Source of the DNA: Oryzias latipes
Taxonomy: Eukaryota > Chordata > Actinopteri > Beloniformes > Adrianichthyidae
DNA length: 64,000 nucleotides
Assembly: GCF_002234675.1 (NCBI RefSeq)
Contig: NC_019866.2
Span: 1,081,083-1,145,082 of the forward strand
Direction of reading: 5' to 3'
Made by a program: the position numbers and the translations under genes. How positions within the stretch are numbered: position 1 is the stretch's first letter; each line of letters starts with the position of its first letter. Below the pieces are notes generated by a model. The model searched no databases. It saw nothing but the letters and a program-made list of their open reading frames with translations, and was not told the DNA's origin. This document shows, piece after piece, positions 59,241-64,000 of this stretch.

Positions 59241-61224
59241 TGCTCCAAATTTCTGGTCGGTTGAGGATTACACCGTTCATGCGAAGTTTACATAGTTCTT
59301 ATACAATTATTACATAAATCTTACGCAATTGTGCATGATTGTTTGGGAGATGCATATGCAATTTTGTGGCATTCCACGACCGTTGCACGTGTGTCTAACA
59401 GACCTTTCACACATGAACCACCGATGTTTAACTGTTACATTGCGTATACGGCGCACATATCATGTAAAAATGACGTAATTGATGCATGAATCACTAACGA
59501 ATTAAATCTAAACAGCACAACAATCACGCACAGTTTATGCACGATTGGCGTATTGTGTGACGGGTACATAAATGGGCCGATCTTTGACTAACAAGTGGGG
59601 GTATATAGACTTCTCCCCCCATCTGGACAACCGACAGGGGGGAGCAGGGCGGTGTCCAGTGCTGTGCAGAAGGCTGGCGCTGATTTAGCTCTGGATGTGG
59701 TTTATTTGTACTTCTTTCGTGGTTTTAACATGGTTCATTCGGGATACATCCGTGAAAATGTATCTTCACATGAACATTTCCCATAAAGAACTGCAACTTT
59801 TCTCACTTTTTCCACGTATATTAACGTACGATTAGTTTTCATTGTATTATGCGCAAATTGTAGGTAGTGGCTGTGTGACATGGCCTTCAGGAGGCGTTTA
59901 TCTGAAAGTATCTAAACTAACAATTTGATTTAGACTGTCTTCATTCACTTTATCAGTTTAGGAGATCGTTTTAGTCCATTGTTTTCTTTCATGAAGCTCT
60001 TTTTTCCAGTATTTTAATACTTTTTCCTGTTCATGAATCTGCCAACTCAGTGTTTTGCACAAACGAGGTAACGGTAAATGAGTGTGGACTCACAGTAGCA
60101 GCATTTTTACTCAAAATCCATTTAGAACAAAAGATGAACATCAGATTCGAATGGTCTGGGAGCCTGGGGCTGTGGGGATTGGAAATCCTAATCTCTCCAA
60201 AGTTAAAGTCTGGTGGATTAGTGGAGTCAGCCTGGATGTTCATGGAACCATCAGGCCTCTTCGAATGTCCACACTGATCCGTCCCCGGGGTGTTCTACCG
60301 CTAACCCTTTTTACCTCTGGTGTTTCGTAACTGTGCAGTATCTGCAGTCATAACAGCGTCCATCCGTCCTCCTGGGTCTATATTGATCCACTGTGGTTTC
60401 CAAACGCTGCAGGACATCTGCGTCATGGACGTCTGGCCGACCGCCGCAACAGAAGAGAAGTATTTGGTGATTAATTACGCCAATGGACTGAAGGTTTCGC
60501 CCAACTGTGGTGGATAAAGACCGGACTCAACACGTGGCTCAGGACAAACACTCGCGTGCCGGTTGGAGCATGAAGTTAAAGGCTTTTGCAAAGTTTCTGC
60601 TCAAACACATTGACAGTTGCGCCGTACTTTCCCAGTTTTCACCATCACGGAGATCATTCTCCATATCTAAGCTCTATTAATCTCTCACCACTAAACCCCG
60701 ATGAAAAACCAAAGGAATGCATTTGTACATGGATGAAGTGCAGAACGGAACGTGGAGATGTTGAGGGGTGACATAGTCTTAAACCTCCACTGGCGCTTGT
60801 TTCACTTCCTTTAAGAAAAAGGCTTTCCTTTATAAAGTGGGTTTTGCTGTGAGCAAAGCTATGCATTCCCATTAAGGAGCTGCCAGGCCGGCCACTCTGA
60901 GTAATTCATCTAAGCCTTAAGCGGACCGCATTTCTGCAGAAAGTATGAGTCCGACCGGTTGTGTGCAGGAACACGGACCGTTGTGGGAGGAAATGGAATA
61001 ACGGTAATGGAGAGGTGGAGGCGACAGGTTATTGGACCCTCTAGGTTTGATGTAATGATGAAAGTAGAGCTTCGGTCCTGCTGTGACCTAAGACAAATTC
61101 CCTTTTCTTGTTTTTGTGTAATCAGTATGTCGAAATAATAAAAATAAATAAATATATACTATTTACTGATACAGATCAATAACCTGAGTGAAAACAAAAC
61201 GAACTTCTTCTTGAAGATGAACTC

Positions 61225-61750
61225 TTATGCTACGTGCACATGGGGCGTTCCTGAACGCGCTCTTAGCACACGGTGTTCACGCTGGACCGTCGCTACCCGA
61301 TACTGCTGCATGCGCTCACAGGTGGAAGAGGCTACGTGTGAAAGGTCAAGGTGGCGTAATCCTGGGGAATCTCTCTCCAGGCTTTGTTCTTTCACAGCTC
61401 TATTCCGATACTTGACAGACTCGGCTTCATAGAATTTTGGCAGCACAAATCGCATTTATTTACTTCTCCTCCATAACCACTTTTCAGATGGTTGGCCCTT
61501 CTGTGCAAAGGACACTACCTATATGTCAGCACCAAATCTTGGTCAAAGTTAAAATGGTTTCATTTTGACACGCGTTTAATGGACGCATGTTTTGTAGTTT
61601 AAAAACAGGAAAGAAAACTTGTGTAGTGGCCGTGAACTCGACAGTTTTGAATTCGGAAGCCCAAAATGCGCATTTGAGCGCAATTTAATGGACTTTTTAT
61701 TGGAAATGGCCACTTGAGCGCACGTTGGCCGTGTGAATGTAGTCCAACCC
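61225..61750. mobile_element. possible MITE
   Basis: The left end GCTACGTGCACATGGGGCG and the complement of the right end (GGACTACATTCACACGGCC) are loosely similar, and both flank text built of GCGC-containing words. Boundaries are uncertain. Confidence 0.35.
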
Positions 61751-62495
61751 CGGATTTATGCCTGTCCGCCTGCGGTGCATCATTTTTTTCTGTGCTGATT
61801 CATTGTTACAACCCTACTGATTAGGTTTCCATAATATAAAATCAGAATGGGAGCTTTAGTGTTTTGTGTTTTTGACAGTCAGAATTTCGCAGAAATGTAT
61901 TTTTTTCATCTGGTCTTTGCTTTCGTTCTAAATGTTTCTGTCTTGAGATTTTGGTAAAAAGGACTCAAACGTTGATCTGAACGTTGCTCGTCGTCTCATC
62001 TCGGCCCTCGTTGCGTCTCTGAAGTGATTGCAGCCTCTTCTGGCTTCACAAAGAGGATGGAGTGATTTTTATTTTTTATTTTTATTTCTAAAAGATGTAT
62101 GCAAAGCACTGAGGCGAGGAGCGGCTGATGGACAAAAGGGATTCATTCCCTCTCCCCTCTTTCACATGATTTGTTTTTCCTCATTGCATTAAACAACAGA
62201 CACGGCAGCAGTTCTGCGAGGAGGAAAATCTGAATGTCTGCCTAACAAATAAGAGGAAATTGTTCAAACGCCGTGATTATTAAATGAATAAATGCATCAG
62301 ATGAATGTGTCCGTCTATCTGCTGATTCCATTCTGGTCAGGTTTGTTTATGATGCTTCTGTTTAAGCAGATTTTTGCTCCAGGAAGGAGAAGGTTCCTGC
62401 TGTTTACACAGAACAATGGAGTTCAGGTGTTCCAGGTTGGAACGCCATCAGTCCTAAACCGATGCAGATGTAAGCCGTAGGTCTCACACCCATCA

Positions 62496-62520
62496 CCCCC
62501 CCCCCCCCCCCCCCCCCCCC
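62496..62520. repeat. poly-C run
   Basis: About 25 consecutive C, the longest homopolymer in the window. Confidence 0.9.
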
Positions 62521-63851
62521 ACACCCAAAATACAGAGTTTCACATGACATCATCATCCTGAAGCTTTCTCTAAGCAAAAATGTCTTTAAATCAGAACACA
62601 AAGTAAAATTGGAGGCAGATGGATGTTGAGCAGAAAATGGCAAATTCCTCCTGAGGCAGAAAGCGGAGAACTTGAGGATTCAGGAGGTGAAATACAGCTC
62701 TGTCACGCAGATGTTATTAATTCCTCTTCTTTCTTCAGACACATCTCTCTTCATAATGTTTCATTCATTACCTCCAATGGCTTTTGCAGATTTATTATTT
62801 GGCTCGGCTGGAGCTGAGGCTGCACTTTGCCAGGAGTGCAGAAGGCGCTGATCTAATGTATGGACAGGCCGGCCTTATCGGAACAGGGCAGAATTAGTCT
62901 GTCTTGATTTCTCTGTCCTGTCAAAACCACAGATATCACAGCTTTCCTCTTAGGGACGAGTGTGTTCCTCGCTTATCCTTTATGGAAAAAGCATCTTCAA
63001 GACAGGTCCTGAAATGTTCCACTGTTTACTCCATTCAATTCTTACTCCACTCTAGATTCTCTAAATGGAGAATAAGAACATTTTATTAAACTTTTTGAAA
63101 AAACTATATTAATATTCTCCAAATAATTTTGTATTTTGCAACATTTCTAAATCTACTTAGAATGTTTCAGGTCATTTCTGAAAGCAGAAAAAATTCAAAA
63201 TTCTGAAAAAAGAAAACATAACTTCCAGATCCAGAATATTTTTTTAGCTGCTTTTATCCGTCTATCTCTCTATTTCCTAAGTTGTACTCACCGTAAATAA
63301 ATGTAGCTGCTAAATGTTTCTTACTGAGCATTTTTCATATTTTCATATTTTCATATTTTCTCATTTAACATTCTGTTCTGTTATCTTTAGTAGATTCAAC
63401 ATTTTTCCGCCTTCATTTTTATGCTTATTTAAGAATCTTGTATGTGATTTGATGATTTTTTTTTTCTTAATTTGTCCTGAGTTTATTTAGAATTCCTTTT
63501 AACGTTTATTATTATTTGCATTTTTATTTTCTTTCTTTTTTTTAAACAGCCTAACATTGGCCTTTGGATATTTATGACTCTTCTGCATCTGCTAATACTA
63601 GCTCTCTTTAAACATTTTTTAAGACCATTTATTTGGTTATTTAAAACACATTTTCAGCTTTTTTAATTTTAGCTTTTTCAAATTGTGTTCAGCAGTTTTT
63701 TTTTTTATTTCTTACTTTCAGCAGCTTATGTCGCTTCCTTTGTGTCACGATTCAAACCTTACATTGATTTGTTTTATTCAAATCTTCATCAAACGAATCG
63801 GCAATTTTTGGTTGTTTCCGATGTGAACGAAGACAAACGGTAAACCAACCT

Positions 63852-64000
63852 TAAGGCCCGTACACACCGGGACGAATATTCGCCAGGCGTTATTCGCCAG
63901 CGTTTTTCGCCACGTTTTTTGTGTTCACACCCAGGCGATTTTCGCTGACGATGAGTGGATTGAACATGCAATTTCATTCCCTGACATTAGATGGCGCTTA
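63852..64000. mobile_element. repeat truncated by the window edge
   Basis: AAGGCCCGTACACACCGGGA then repeated ATTCGCC and TTCGCC words begin at about 63852. This looks like one end of a common teleost DNA element; the rest is outside. Confidence 0.5.

Larger units (their letters stand above)
45910..64000 (+). other. tmem104 intron 7 (open to the right)
   Basis: No sequence resembling the next tmem104 exons was seen on the plus strand, so this is read as one intron of at least 18 kb. Apart from the repeats listed separately, 50611-51500, 51640-53320, 53400-55730, 55860-57030, 57580-59120, 59240-61220 and 61750-63850 show nothing I can name. Open frames such as 52533-52931 and 53897-54400 have no known domain. 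A nested gene cannot be excluded. Confidence 0.6.

Overview
The window is vertebrate nuclear DNA, almost certainly from a teleost fish. Its genes are split into many short exons with GT-AG introns, and it carries fish-type L2/RTE LINE fragments, a tRNA-derived SINE, hAT and Tc1-like DNA elements and long homopolymers. The mix of repeats recalls medaka-like (Oryzias) genomes; that species-level hint is inference from memory and was not tested. No prokaryotic, phage or CRISPR features are present.

Layout. 444-2852 (-): the first seven coding exons of suz12 (Polycomb PRC2 subunit), the rest lying left of the window; an 18-bp minisatellite sits in the intron just after exon 7. 5274-5468 (-): a 64-residue membrane protein I do not recognise, with a likely 5'UTR exon near 6937-7100. 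7389-7460 (+): tRNA-Thr(CGU). 8588-9670: a DNA transposon with an apparent 6-bp target-site duplication. 9813-16061 (+): complete tsen54 (tRNA-splicing endonuclease subunit), 12 exons, 493 aa. 18080-21752 (+) and 25900-29118 (-): two convergent Cys-loop receptor genes of the 5-HT3/ZACN-like class, 458 and 432 aa, separated by nested transposons. 31700-45909 (+): the first seven coding exons of tmem104. No later tmem104 exon was found, so 45910-64000 is read as one large intron filled with repeats.

Gene models were built by matching each reading frame to remembered family sequences and then checking splice sites and phase. The coding lengths of tsen54, both receptor genes and the visible part of tmem104 are exact multiples of three across all joins, which supports the exon borders. 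tsen54 and tmem104 are both on 17q25 in human (from memory), so this is probably a conserved neighbourhood. The genes do not form one pathway: PRC2 silencing, tRNA splicing, ligand-gated ion channels and an amino-acid-transporter-like membrane protein.

The most interesting points are the receptor pair, which lacks several aromatic ligand-box residues of 5-HT3 receptors and, in one copy, a charged pore-flanking segment; the repeat nest between them; a dispersed inverted-repeat family with at least six copies; and several perfect or near-perfect hairpins. I found no convincing new multi-gene system.
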